Position numbers and translations under genes: made by a program. This document shows positions 1 through 9,129 of a DNA stretch of 64,000 bases, in pieces. The DNA is from Paulinella micropora (taxonomy: Eukaryota; Cercozoa; Imbricatea; Euglyphida; Paulinellidae), in NCBI GenBank assembly GCA_019918135.1, contig WBZZ01003327.1, positions 138,501-202,500 on the forward strand, in the 5' to 3' direction. Every line of letters starts with the position of its first letter. The stretch's first letter is position 1. Under the pieces are notes generated by a model. That model saw nothing but the letters and a program-made list of their open reading frames with translations, was not told the origin of the DNA and did not search any database.

Positions 1-1639
1 GGGCGCCCGCGGCTCGGTCGCCCCCGGCGGGGGGGCCGCGTCCCGCGCCCACTCCGGCAGCAGCCGGGGGTACAGGTTCCGCAGCAGGTCGAGCTCGGGC
101 CCCGCCAGCCGGGCGCTCAGCTCCAGCACACGCACCAGCGTGTCCAGCCCGGCGGCCGACGCCGGGGTCGGCAGGACCTCGACGGACCACCAGTACGCGC
201 GCAGCTCCTCCTCGGTCGGCTCCGCGGCGGCGGCGTCCGGTGGCGCGAGGGGGGGAGCGCGTGCCACAGCCCCGCCGGCCCGCCCGTCGGCCCGCTCTGC
301 CGGACCCCCTGCCCCGTCCGCGACGACAGCGCGCGGCACCTGGGGCCGATCGTCAGCGCCTGCCCGTAGTTGATCAGCTCCACGACGGCGGTCCGGAGGG
401 CACGGCTGCGGGCCTCGAACGCCCAGCCGGCCAGCGCCCCCCCGGCCGCCAGCGCCCCCCCGGCCGTCAGCGCGTGCTCGGGCGTGGCGGACACCTCCCT
501 GGCGCCGCCGGGCAGGCCAAAGACCCGCGCCACCAGGTCGGACCACAGTGTGTAGGGGACCTCGTGCTCTGGGCGCAGGGCTTCGCGCGCATAGACCAGG
601 TTGGTGTTGTCGCGGGTGACACAGGCGCCCGACACGCTGGTGCACGGTGCATTCCGGCCGCTGCGCTGTCCCGGGACCTGGTACCTGTACAGCGGCGGGC
701 AGGCCAGTTCGCACAGCAGCGAGTCGCCCGCGCGCCGGAGCGTGCGCTGGCGCCGGGCCGGCACGTCGCCCCTCGCGTGCGCGGGCTCCGGCCCGACGGC
801 CGCCGTGGCCGCCGCGCCCGGCAACAGCCAGCTCTCCCACGCCCGGTCCACGTTGCCCTCGCGGCGCCGGCCCAGGACCAGCGCTCCCCTGGCGTGGTCC
901 AGGGTGTACGCCAGGCGCAGGTTCTCCAGCTGCAGCCGCAAGGCATAGTGCTCCAGCAGGGCGCCCAGGGGCGAACAGAGCTGCCCCCGCCCGCCGGGGC
1001 GGAAGGGCCCGTACTCCACCACCGACACCCGCAGCGGCGCCTTCGGGGCCCCGCCGGCCCCGTCGGCCCCACCAGCCGCGCGCACCCCCCCCGCCGCGCC
1101 CCGCCGCTTGCAGGTATACCGCCGGCTCCCGCGCACGTCGCGGTACGTGAGCTGGTAGCCGGCGGTGCTCACTACTTCCAACACTTCGCCCAGCACCGCG
1201 TCCGGCCGGGTGCGCAGCAGCGCGAACCCAAACTTGAAGAATTCCTGCGACAGGGCCTCGGCCAGGGCTTCCGCGTGCCGCAGGACCACGTCGCGCAGGG
1301 GGTGCCGGGGCTCTTCGCCGGCCGCCCCCACGAGGCGCAGCCCCCCCCCGAGCACCGACGCGCGCGAGCTAGCGAGCGCCGCGAACACGCAGGGCTCCAG
1401 CGCCAGCCGCTCCACCAACGCCAACACCCCGGGTTGAGCTCGACGCTGCCCGGGGCGCCCGGGGCGGCACGCTGCAGCGGGACCCGGTCGGGCGGCGCGG
1501 GGCACGGCTGGGGGTACCCCGGGCCGCGCGCCTCGGCGGGAGCAGCGAGGGCGGGCGGGGTCTCCGGGTCCGTCTCCACCGCCGAGCCAGACAGCATCGC
1601 ATAACATGGCACCGGCTCCATGGCCTGGGGGGTGTCCAC
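1..1639 (-). CDS. Partial unrecognised gene with two apparent frameshifts (portal-like fold considered)
   Basis: The gene runs off the left edge of the window. The best start is the ATG at 1639, with a second ATG at 1621. The sensible frame changes twice. One change is in a G/C run near 1428, where the upstream frame ends in a VELNPG-type stretch and the neighbouring frame continues with VLALVERLALEP. The other is in the seven-G run near 248-254; beyond it an acidic, leucine-rich frame stays open to base 1. The protein is soluble, with an early motif SQEFFKFGFALLR, a middle block LEHYALRLQLENLRLAYTLD and the late motif INYGQALTIGP. The family was not recognised. The N-terminal layout, helix-rich with an FxFGxAL-type motif, is loosely reminiscent of tailed-phage/herpesvirus portal proteins, but this is only a guess. 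It is divergent to the membrane-protein gene at 1994. Confidence is high that it is coding and low on function. Confidence 0.6.
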
Positions 1640-1993
1640 GAACTCCTACCTCGGGCGGCAGCGAGGTCGGGAGGCACCGGCGCCGATCCTGCGCCGGGCT
1701 GCTTGTGGCGCGGGGCCTCGGGGGAGGCCCGGCGCCCCTCCTCGCCGGGGGCGCCCCCTCCCCCGCCTAGCACACCCCCTCCGCTCTCTGACCCCCTCCT
1801 CACCCCTTCCGCCCGCGCGTTCCCTTCCCGTCCCCTCCTCCCTGCCTCCTCCTCGCCAGGCCCCCGGGGGCTGGCCTCCTCTTACCTACCTAGGTAAAGA
1901 GAGAGCCAAAGGAGCAGCGCTCGGAAAAAGAAAACCCCCGCCAGCGACTGGCGAGCCCGGACGTACACGACCCCCCTTCCCTTCTCCCCCGCC
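1640..1993. promoter_or_regulatory. Divergent intergenic region
   Basis: This 354-base GC-rich, C-run-rich spacer separates the minus-strand gene starting at 1639 from the plus-strand gene starting at 1994. It must hold both promoters. No clear TATA box was seen. The repeated CTACCTACCTAGGTA near 1883-1895 is a small imperfect palindrome about 100 bases before the plus-strand start codon. Confidence 0.4.
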
Positions 1994-3343
1994 ATGAATG
2001 ACAGCATACTCGGAGCCTGGAACGACACTGTCCTCCCGGCCAACGCACTGCTCGCGGCCGACACTTGCCTGTCGTGCTCCGCGCGGGCCCAGCTGCAGGC
2101 CGTGGGCGTAGCTACCTGCAGCAACGGCCTGGTCGAGTCTTTGAATTTTGGCCACGCACAAGCGTCGCTGCTGGGCTTCGAGTCCCTGTCCAGCTTTGAA
2201 CATTACACCAGCTTCGTCACGCTGGCCCCCCTCACCATTCTGCTGGTGGTGTACGGCCTGCGCCTGTGCAGCGGCCGCGCGGCGCTCGCCTGGGCCAGGA
2301 GCTCCAAGGAAGAAAAGATCTACGGCATTATTACGACGTACCAGACCGAGGAAACGGTAGGGGGCTGCCTGCTGTTCCTGGCGTCCATCACCTTCTTGTC
2401 CATCCACCTGAGCGGCATCGGGCTCCCCGCGGGCATGCTGCGCTGGGGGCCCCAGGGCACTCCGAACACGGTGTTCTCCTTGTACGCCATCCTCGGGCTC
2501 GTCCTGGTAGACTGGAGTGTCCTGATGGTGGCCCGCGCCCTGCAGTCCATCGGGCGCGACGCGTTCATGATCTACAAGGGCCTCGCACACCTAGCCATCT
2601 CGGCGATCTACGGCATCATGTACAGCTGGCTACCGGAAGCCCAGAACGGGGTGGCGACCGTTCGTCTGCTGGGGGTGACCGCCATGGTGGTCTCCTCCTT
2701 AGTGTACATGTTCTTCGTACCCTACGAGCTCTGGGTCTATGGCTCCGACCGCGACTCCGTCCGCCTGCTAGAGGTGATGAAGGCCAAGGGCAGCAACGCC
2801 TTCAATGCACAGGGCCTAGTCACTAGGTGGGGCAATGTCTTCCCAGGCTGGTATGCCTACTCGCGCAAATCAGCGTACCTGACGGTGATGCACGAGAAGA
2901 ACATTGGCGCCATGTCCGACCTGGTCTTTATGGCGGGCCTGGCCTGCCAGTACGCGGGCAGCAGCAAGAACCACCACTGGCTGCAGTTCGCCCTGATTGA
3001 CAACTACCACTGCGTCGGCTACAAGATCATGTTCGTGGCGGCAGCCACCCTGGGCCTGGCGCTCTTCGTGTACGCGCTCTTCTTGTTGTGCGTCGGGGAA
3101 GGCACTGCGTACGTCTTCTGCTGCCCCAACATCCACAGCGAGGAGCAGAACCCGGATCTGCTCGCCCTGTTCGAGAAGGAACAGCACGCGTTGACGGGCC
3201 CCGACAGCCTCGAGAGCATCCTGAAGAAATGTAACTGTCGGTATGCAGTGGTAGCGTGCACGATGCTGGCGACGAAGCTGTCGCCGCACCCCCAGGGGAC
3301 GGCACCCGGGCAGGCCACGCACGCAACCTTCCTCTACCGGTAA
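1994..3343 (+). CDS. Seven-span integral membrane protein, unknown family
   Basis: An uninterrupted 449-residue reading frame, one of the few intact genes in the GC-rich block. The first 70 residues are a Cys-containing, probably luminal or extracellular segment without an obvious cleavable signal peptide. Hydrophobic spans are visible at about 72-92, 122-144, 160-182, 192-213, 223-249, 304-321 (weak) and 342-367, followed by a tail of about 80 residues with several cysteines. Aromatic and charged residues lie inside spans (FVPYELWVY near 241-249, DW at 173-174). No lysine sits in the middle of the last span, which argues against a retinal-binding rhodopsin. Herpesvirus glycoprotein M and other viral multi-pass envelope proteins have similar span counts, but no signature was recognised. 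The ATG at 1994 is the first in frame and an ATTAAA follows at 3536. Confidence 0.8.
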   Translation: MNDSILGAWNDTVLPANALLAADTCLSCSARAQLQAVGVATCSNGLVESLNFGHAQASLLGFESLSSFEHYTSFVTLAPLTILLVVYGLRLCSGRAALAWARSSKEEKIYGIITTYQTEETVGGCLLFLASITFLSIHLSGIGLPAGMLRWGPQGTPNTVFSLYAILGLVLVDWSVLMVARALQSIGRDAFMIYKGLAHLAISAIYGIMYSWLPEAQNGVATVRLLGVTAMVVSSLVYMFFVPYELWVYGSDRDSVRLLEVMKAKGSNAFNAQGLVTRWGNVFPGWYAYSRKSAYLTVMHEKNIGAMSDLVFMAGLACQYAGSSKNHHWLQFALIDNYHCVGYKIMFVAAATLGLALFVYALFLLCVGEGTAYVFCCPNIHSEEQNPDLLALFEKEQHALTGPDSLESILKKCNCRYAVVACTMLATKLSPHPQGTAPGQATHATFLYR

Positions 3344-3662
3344 GCGCCCCTCCCTGCCGCCGCCGCGGCGGCGGTGCAGCCGGGGGGGGGGGAGACACGG
3401 GGCGGGAGGACCGGAGAGAAAGAGAGAGAGAGAGGGACGGGCGGCGGAAAAAACAGCCCCCCCCGTAGGTAGGCAGGTGCGTGTGTGAGAGCGAGTAGAG
3501 CCCCGTGCCCCCCCCGGCGCCAACTGTACCTAGCCATTAAAACTTAGCCGGTGCATTCAGCAGCGTCAAGTATCAGCGAGCCAGCATCTTTTTTTAATGA
3601 AACAGAAACAGTTGGGCCCCAGCACGGCTTTTCTTTTTTTGGGCCACCGAGCTGACCGCCGG
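3344..3662. terminator. Convergent 3' ends with poly(A) signals on both strands
   Basis: ATTAAA at 3536-3541 serves the plus-strand membrane-protein gene. On the minus strand, ATTAAA (TTTAAT at 3593-3598) serves the gene or genes ending at 3663. The signals are under 60 bases apart. The region also holds a G run and a short GA tract (3417-3435). Confidence 0.55.
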
Positions 3663-3878
3663 CTAGTCCGAGGCTTGGTCCTCCCACACCGCCAGAAAAT
3701 TCTCCGGGTCCAAATCGTCCCAGACAAAGTAGGGCGGCTCAGGCGCTGCTTGTCCTGGCTCCTGCACTAGGCACTGTTCTTCGAGCAACTCAGCGCAACC
3801 TTGCAGTATCAGCGTGGATGTTTTAATGAGTGCTTTGGCCTGTGCACAGCCAGAGCAGGGACAGCTAGCCCGAGTCAC
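3663..3878 (-). CDS. Small acidic ORF, possibly the frameshifted C-terminus of the upstream gene
   Basis: A 71-residue frame with GTG as its only near-start codon. It overlaps the end of the preceding minus-strand gene by 14 bases. It encodes a short helical, acidic protein with an early Cys pair (SCPCSGC) and a C-terminus rich in D, E and W ending WEDQASD. The frame stays open upstream of the GTG and the gene has no promoter space, so it is as likely the true C-terminal end of the Ser/Thr/Pro-rich gene displaced by a one-base indel as a separate gene. The minus-strand ATTAAA at 3593-3598 lies about 65 bases after its stop. Confidence 0.4.
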   Translation of the reverse strand: MTRASCPCSGCAQAKALIKTSTLILQGCAELLEEQCLVQEPGQAAPEPPYFVWDDLDPENFLAVWEDQASD

Positions 3879-4617
3879 TGCGGGCGCGCCAGTAACTCCT
3901 TTGCGCCTCCGTCAGCAAGAATTCCCAGATGTACGCCGCCACGGCTATCGCGACTTGGCTCTGGGGAGGGAACGTCCTGTCCTGTGCCAGGGCTTGCTGG
4001 TACAAGGGCCAACTGGTGGGCAGCTCGCGGCCCACCAGACAACCGCCCCGGCGCACCACCAGGTAGCCGGGGTGCAAGAGGGTACAGTGCGTGGGCGCGA
4101 GAGTGCCGTCCGGCCTCAGGAGCGAAGGGGGGAGCGGCCGACGACCCCGGGCCTGCCACAGACGACCGACCGACCCCGGCGGCCCCTGGACACAGCCCCG
4201 GTCCACCAAGACTTGTGTACCAAGTTGGCTGTGGAGCGTGGCCACCGCAGCCATCAACGGCGGCGGCGTACCGAGCGGTGGCGTACTAGGCGGCGGCGTA
4301 CTGGGCAGTGGCGTACTGGACGGTCGTGTACTGGGCGGTGGCGTACTAGCCGGTCGCGTACTGGGCGGTGGCGTACTGGGCGGTGGCGTACTGGGCCGTC
4401 GCGTACTGGGCCGTCGCGTACTAGGCCGTCGCGTACTAGGCCGTCGCGTACTAGACAGTCGCGTACTAGACAGTCGCGTACTAGACAGTCGCGTACTGGG
4501 CCGTCGCGTGCTGGGAGGACGGGTGTGGCGGGGACGCGCCGCGCCACGGCGCAGCGCGCCGTGGCTGCTGGGTGGCGCCTGCCGGAGTCTGGCCTGGGCT
4601 CTCGTCGTCACCGGCAT
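3865..4617 (-). CDS. Ser/Thr/Pro-rich pentapeptide-repeat protein
   Basis: A 250-residue frame starting at the ATG at 4617. The first ~30 residues are basic. Residues ~33-118 are about 17 copies of a five-residue repeat of the form PSTRR/PSTPP/LSSTR, encoded by a 15-bp minisatellite. The rest (~119-250) is a non-repetitive globular domain with Trp, Tyr and Arg (QVAIAVAAYIWEFLLTEAQ near the end). The repeat is mucin-like in composition but very basic, so it could be a flexible linker or DNA/RNA-binding tail rather than an O-glycosylated stalk. No signal peptide is visible. The family was not recognised. Repeat number is likely to vary between isolates. Confidence 0.55.
   Translation of the reverse strand: MPVTTRAQARLRQAPPSSHGALRRGAARPRHTRPPSTRRPSTRLSSTRLSSTRLSSTRRPSTRRPSTRRPSTRRPSTPPPSTPPPSTRPASTPPPSTRPSSTPLPSTPPPSTPPLGTPPPLMAAVATLHSQLGTQVLVDRGCVQGPPGSVGRLWQARGRRPLPPSLLRPDGTLAPTHCTLLHPGYLVVRRGGCLVGRELPTSWPLYQQALAQDRTFPPQSQVAIAVAAYIWEFLLTEAQRSYWRARSDSG
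4262..4515. repeat. 15-bp coding minisatellite
   Basis: About 17 tandem copies of a unit close to GGCGGTGGCGTACTG with GGT/GTC and GGC/GAC/CGT variants. It is read on the minus strand as the PSTxx pentapeptide array of the overlapping gene. Sub-blocks of identical variants, such as three consecutive CTAGACAGTCGCGTA units at 4450-4495, show local expansion. Confidence 0.85.
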
Positions 4618-5150
4618 GGTCTACAGGGGCACACGAGAGAGGGAAAGAGCCAGCCAGGTGTGTGGTGTGTCCAGGCGCGTGAGCGCACAAACAGCAGGCG
4701 AGCACAAAGAGCAGAGTGGCGTGTGCCACTCTGGCCGGGGGCGTCCGGGTTCAGTAGCAGCCGCCTTACTGGTGGGTGTCTCGAGCGCCGGAGGGCCCTC
4801 CTCTCTCACCCCCCGCGCGCACGCGCCGCCGCACGGGGGGGGCGTCCCCCTCCTCCCCCCCGCACGGCCCGCCGCCCGGTACAGGGCGCGCGCGTGCGGC
4901 GTGTGCCCCTAGCGCGCGACAAGGGGCGCGCTCCGACCGCCGCGTGTCCGGGGTCGCGCGCCACGCGCGCCAGACAGCGAGCGCTCCCCCCCCCCACCGC
5001 GTGTTCGGGGTCGCGCGCCGCACGAGCCCGGCAGTCGGCACCCGCGTGCCCGGGGTCGCGCGCGACCGCCGCGCACGACGCGCCTCTCCCCCTCGCTCTT
5101 CACACTTTTGCGCTGCGAGCCAAGCCCCAGACACAACCACTGCGCCTACT
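4618..5150. promoter_or_regulatory. Divergent spacer with GGGTCGCGCGC repeats
   Basis: This 533-base non-coding region lies between divergent genes. Three copies of a CGTG(T/C)(C/T)CGGGGTCGCGCGC motif occur at about 4943, 5001 and 5046, just before the plus-strand start at 5151. They sit in a 45-60 bp imperfect tandem array rich in CpG. They could be promoter-proximal protein-binding repeats; no experiment-like evidence is visible. Confidence 0.4.
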
Positions 5151-5852
5151 ATGCTAGCCCTCACCCCCTACACGGCTCCCCAGACCCAGGCGCCGCCAGC
5201 CAGCGCTCCCGCCGACGCCGAGTACGACCCCGCCCACCCGGCCATGGACACCACCGACGACCAGCACCCCCAGCCGCAGCAGCCGCCGCCTGCCTCTGCA
5301 CCGGCCGAGGAGAACGCCAGCGTCCTGTACGCCGCTGTCTTGGCCCTGGACAGGGTGTCACAAGCCCTCGGGACACGCGACCTGCGCCTGCTCCCGCGCC
5401 CGCGCAATCCCAGCACCCGCGAACTCCGGGAGGACGTGACTAGGTGGAGCCACCTGGCAAACCAGATCAGCCGTGGCCTCCAGGCGCTGCTCAAGACGAA
5501 GGGCGGCTACGTCAGACGCCTGGCCCGGCCCCGCGCTACACCTGCTTCCCTGGCCACGCGGGTGGAGCGGTACAGGCCGGATCCCACCGAACAAGACACT
5601 GCCTTCGTCACTTGGGTGCTCGGAGTGCTGACGGTGGCGGCGGCCGCCCAGCAGAGGTACCAACAGTGCATGGCCGCTGAAGTCGTCAGCGGCGGCCGCC
5701 TCCACGTTGATGTGCACCGCCTGCACGAAGACCTCAAAAGGTTCTGGCACTACGGGGAACAGCTTAAACAAGGGGCGAAATTGGAGCTGCAGCAGCCGGG
5801 TAGCTACGTGCTGCGCCTCCCCGTGCCCAAGAGTTTGCCTGCGACCGACTGA
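5151..5852 (+). CDS. Unrecognised 233-residue protein with Pro-rich N-terminus
   Basis: The ATG at 5151 is chosen because the reading frame upstream of it is low-complexity and overlaps the repeat-rich spacer. Residues 1-55 are Pro/Ala/Gln-rich and probably disordered. Residues ~58-225 look like a compact helical domain with conserved-looking blocks such as NASVLYAAVLALDRV, REDVTRWSHLANQISRG and HEDLKRFWHYGEQLKQG. There is no transmembrane span, signal peptide or catalytic motif. Its intact frame, and the AATAAA 89 bases after the stop, support a real gene. The helix-rich fold with a disordered N-terminus would suit a virion or regulatory protein, but the function is unknown. Confidence 0.65.
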   Translation: MLALTPYTAPQTQAPPASAPADAEYDPAHPAMDTTDDQHPQPQQPPPASAPAEENASVLYAAVLALDRVSQALGTRDLRLLPRPRNPSTRELREDVTRWSHLANQISRGLQALLKTKGGYVRRLARPRATPASLATRVERYRPDPTEQDTAFVTWVLGVLTVAAAAQQRYQQCMAAEVVSGGRLHVDVHRLHEDLKRFWHYGEQLKQGAKLELQQPGSYVLRLPVPKSLPATD

Positions 5853-5889
5853 AGTAGCTAGCTAGAGCCAACCAGCAACTAGCTCTCTT

Positions 5890-5928
<39 letters not shown>

Positions 5929-5960
5929 AATTGTACTCTAAATAAAAAAGATTCACTTTC
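5853..5960 (+). terminator. 3' UTR with (CT)n tract and AATAAA
   Basis: After the stop comes a (CT) run of about 35 bases (5890-5924) and then AATAAA at 5941-5946, the likely poly(A) signal for the gene at 5151-5852. The spacer from here to 6160 holds nothing else recognisable. Confidence 0.6.
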
Positions 5961-6159
5961 GACTTGAATTGTAACTGTACGGGGAGGATTGACTAGCGGC
6001 CGGCCAGACCCCTGGGGAAGAGAAGAGAGGGGGTAGAATGGGGAGTCTGCACGGGCAAAGTGCCGCACGGCGCGGCGGTCCATGGCTCCTCTTCCCTGCC
6101 CTGGCGGCTCTTTTCTTTGGCTTCGGGGACGCCACGCGGCGCTAGGAAGAAAGCGGAGC

Positions 6160-6480
6160 GAGCACGGACTGGGGGGGGGGGGGGCAGGGGGGGACTCCCC
6201 CCGACACCGGGCCACGCGCGCCTCCCCCTCCTCCCCCCAACACGAACCACGGGCGGCACGGACTGCAGGGGGGCAGGGGGGGGAACCCCCCCCTCACACG
6301 AACCCGGGGCAGGCAAGGGGGGGGCAGGGGGGGAACCCCCCCTCACACGAACCCGGGGCAGGCAGGGGGGCAGGGGGGAACCTCACACGGGGGCGGCAGG
6401 GGGGCAGGGGGGGAACCCCCCCTCAACACGAACCCCGGGCAGGCAAGGGGGGCAGGGGGGGGAACCCCCCCGAGGGGGAC
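6160..6480. repeat. G-rich minisatellite
   Basis: About five imperfect copies of a ~50-bp unit made of long G runs, GGAACCCCCC and CACACGAACCCGGGGCAGG. It overlaps the extreme C-terminal codons of the minus-strand methyltransferase gene, which makes the exact protein end uncertain. The plus strand has many closely spaced runs of five or more G, a strong G-quadruplex pattern. Confidence 0.75.
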
Positions 6481-8525
6481 CAGCCGGCCGCGCACCGCCG
6501 CGCCCGCCCACTCGGCCCACAGGCCGCCGCCGTCGCCCGCGGGCCCGCCGGCCGCTGCCTCCGCGGGTGCGTGCAGGGGCAGTGACAGCCCCAGCAGGCT
6601 GCCCGCGTCGCCTGGGTCCCACCAGCCAGCCTGCTGCAGCCGGCCGGCCTGCGCGGCGCAGCGCAGCACGTGGCGCACCAAGGCCTCGACGCGGCCGGCC
6701 CGCGTGCCCCCAAACAGGGCCGGCCGGGTCCACGGCCCGGCCAGCACGTCCAGCACCCACAGCGTGCTCCCTTTGCTGGCGGGCACCCCCCACACCAGCA
6801 GCGACGTGCCGGGGGCCAGGGTTACGTCGTGCAGTGGCAGGGAGGCCCGGCACAGCAGGTCGTGCAGCCGCGCGTTCTCGGCGGCCTGCCCGACCAGGCG
6901 CCCGGCCCACTCGTCCACGCCCGCCGGGTCCAGCGCGGGACCCGCGCCGCCACGAAGCCCGGCGGGCCCGGCAGCGCCGCCGCCGGCGCCAGGAAGCAAC
7001 CCTCGGGGCTGGCCCACAGCCAGCCGGCGCACGCCCCCTCGGCCCACGGCACGTGCACCGAGCGTGTCTCGTCGCCGGCCGCCGGCCGCACGGCGCAGAC
7101 GTAGGCCCACAGCAGCGCAAAGAAGTTGAGGTCGGGCGGCGCCGTGGGCCGCAGGCCCTGCAGGGCCTGCAGGACCGGCACGGTCGCGCGGGCCTGCAGG
7201 CAGGGGTCCGCCAGCAGCCGGCGCCCGCCCGCCGCGGCCGCGGCCGCGGGCAGGCACTGCGGCGCGCACCGGGCCAGCCGGGCCTGCCAGTCCTGGCGCC
7301 GCCGCCGTTCGTCGTCCGGCCGGGGCTTGCGGGCGCGGGGCGCCGGCGGCTGCTCCAGCGCCCGCCGGACCTCGGCCGGCTGCGGCCGGGCGCGGCGCCA
7401 GAAGGCGGCCAGGCAGTCGTGCTGCACGCGCAGGCGCGCGGCCATGTACGGGCGGAACTGCTCGCGGAAGGCCAGCAGGGACCCCACGACGCCGTGCTGC
7501 TCGGCCAGCTCGACGGCGCGGGCCGCGGCCGGGGCCGGGCCCAGCCGGTGCAGGGCGCCCAGCACGCGCTGCGCCAGGGTCGCGCGCGCGCCCCAGGCGG
7601 GCCCCCGGCACGCCAGGTACGCCTCGGCGTTGGCGGAGCGGCTCGCCACGGGCTTCACCACGCACCACTCGTCGAACGCGAGCGCCGCGGCGGCCAGGGC
7701 CAGCTGCGTCGCCGCGTCCAGGCCGCCGAAGAACTTGCACACCAGCAACGCGCGGCTCCGCCCCTCGCTCGCCGCGGGGCCGTGGAGCGCCAGCCAGTGC
7801 GTGCCCAGCCGCAGCTGCGCCGCCAGCAGGCACACCCCGCGGCGCTCCTGGTCGGCGGCCTCGGGGGCGCCCCCGTCCGCTAGCACCAGCGTGCAGGGCA
7901 GGCCACGGACCCGCAGCTGCCGCGACCACGCCAGCCGCAGGCGCGCCACCGCCGCGGGCCGCCGCAGGTCCGTGTCGTCGGCGCCCCCGGTGTCCAGCAG
8001 CACGTTGGTCAGGTCCGGCCCCCCGGCGCGGCCCCACGCGCGCAGCAACGCGTCGTACCCGCTGTTCGGCGTGGGCGAGCCCGTCCACGTGCTGCCCAGG
8101 AACAGCGTGCCGTGCGGCCGGTGCGCGGCCAGCGCCTGGAGCCAGCCGCCCGGCCCGCCGCACAGGTCGACCGCCGCGTGCTCGGGCAGCAGGTGGAGGG
8201 CCGCCGTGATGGCGCCCCCGAGCGACAGGTCCAGGCCGCGCAGCTTGCACGCCCCGCGGTTCAAGTCCGACGGCTGCCGCGCCAGCTCGGCCGGCAGCGG
8301 CACGTGCGCGAGCCTGGGGTCCAGCTGGTCGCGCCAGGCCCGGCCGCCCCGCGGGGCCGGCACGCGCTCGAACAGGGCGCACAGCCGCTCGCACGCGACC
8401 GCGTGGGCCCACTCCGTCCACGGCTCGAGCAACAGGCGCTGCCCCGCGGTCGCGTCCGCCGCCGGCGGGGGCCACGGCAGCGCGTGCCACCGGTCGGCCG
8501 CCAGCAACAGCAAACAGTCTTCCAT
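6343..8525 (-). CDS. CMTR1-like mRNA cap-1 2'-O-ribose methyltransferase (one frameshift)
   Basis: The ATG at 8525 starts a protein of about 727 residues, close to the length of eukaryotic CMTR1. The Rossmann/FtsJ (RrmJ) fold is clear: the SAM-binding motif DLCGGPGGW at ~120-128, LADGG at 215-219, VCKFF at 262-266 and SRSANAEAYLAC at ~295-306. They give the expected K-D-K-E catalytic tetrad at K94, D217, K264 and E301. The helical block after the catalytic core also follows the CMTR1 pattern. The enzyme methylates the 2'-O of the first transcribed nucleotide of capped mRNA. A one-base break in a GGG run near 6938-6945 moves the C-terminal ~200 residues into the next frame. That part (WVLDVLAGPW, LWAEWAG) may match the degenerate guanylyltransferase-like domain of CMTR1. 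No G-patch was seen at the N-terminus. The stop is TGA at 6343-6345, inside the minisatellite. Confidence 0.85.
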
Positions 8526-9129
8526 CTGCCTCGTCCGGAGGCCGCCCCGCGCGCTAGGGCAGAGGCCAGTGTGCTCGTGCTCCGTAGCCGACGGCAGAGA
8601 GTGAGTGAGCTAGAGCCGGGAGGCGGCGAGCGAGCGGCCGGGGCCGGCGCCAGCCAAGGGAAAGTGGGAGCAGGGGGGGCAGTCCTCCTCCTCCCCCCCC
8701 AAGCCCCCCCCCAGCCCCCGCCTGCGCAGGGTCCCTCCTCCCCCCTGGGACGGGGGAGCAAGGGCGGGGCCGGCGGGGGGACGAAGTGATCTTGCCTGGG
8801 GGAGGGAGGGCGGCCGGTGGCGCGTACTGTTCGCTCGGGGCTCTCCGGCGCGGCCGGCCCGCGGGACGACCGGTCCCCCCCCCGGCCCGGCTCCGAGAGG
8901 AAAGGCCCTCGCTCCCCCTGCCGGTGGCCAGCTGGCCCGCTGCTATCTTTATTTCTGCGTACTGAGTACAAGGGCGCGGCCGGCTCTCGAGACCCACGCC
9001 GGCCGACGCCGCGGTCACTCCCGGCGCTAGCTACCCCAAGAGCCGGGTCTACTAGCTAGCCACGCCACAGAGAAGCTTGGCGCTCAGCGGTGCTGGAGCT
9101 GGCGAAGCCCGGCGTGTCCGGCCAGGGGC
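8526..9129. other. Spacer: 5' region of methyltransferase gene and 3' UTR of next gene
   Basis: About 600 bases of very GC-rich DNA with C and G runs. On the minus strand AATAAA (TTTATT at 8948-8953) marks the probable 3' end of the gene ending at 9130. Upstream of 8525 there should be the methyltransferase promoter, but no TATA-like box was found. Short GAGTGAGTGAGCTAG and GCTAGCTA motifs occur and are not explained. Confidence 0.4.

Noticed and set aside
1994..3343. Rhodopsin or heliorhodopsin
   Set aside because: No lysine in the middle of the seventh span and no recognisable retinal-pocket motif.
4262..4515. CRISPR-like array
   Set aside because: 15-bp coding minisatellite with no unique spacers; the 177-bp satellite also has no spacer pattern.
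7126..8604. Long plus-strand frame antisense to the methyltransferase gene
   Set aside because: Arg/Ser/Ala-only composition typical of the reverse frame of a GC-rich gene; no domain pattern.
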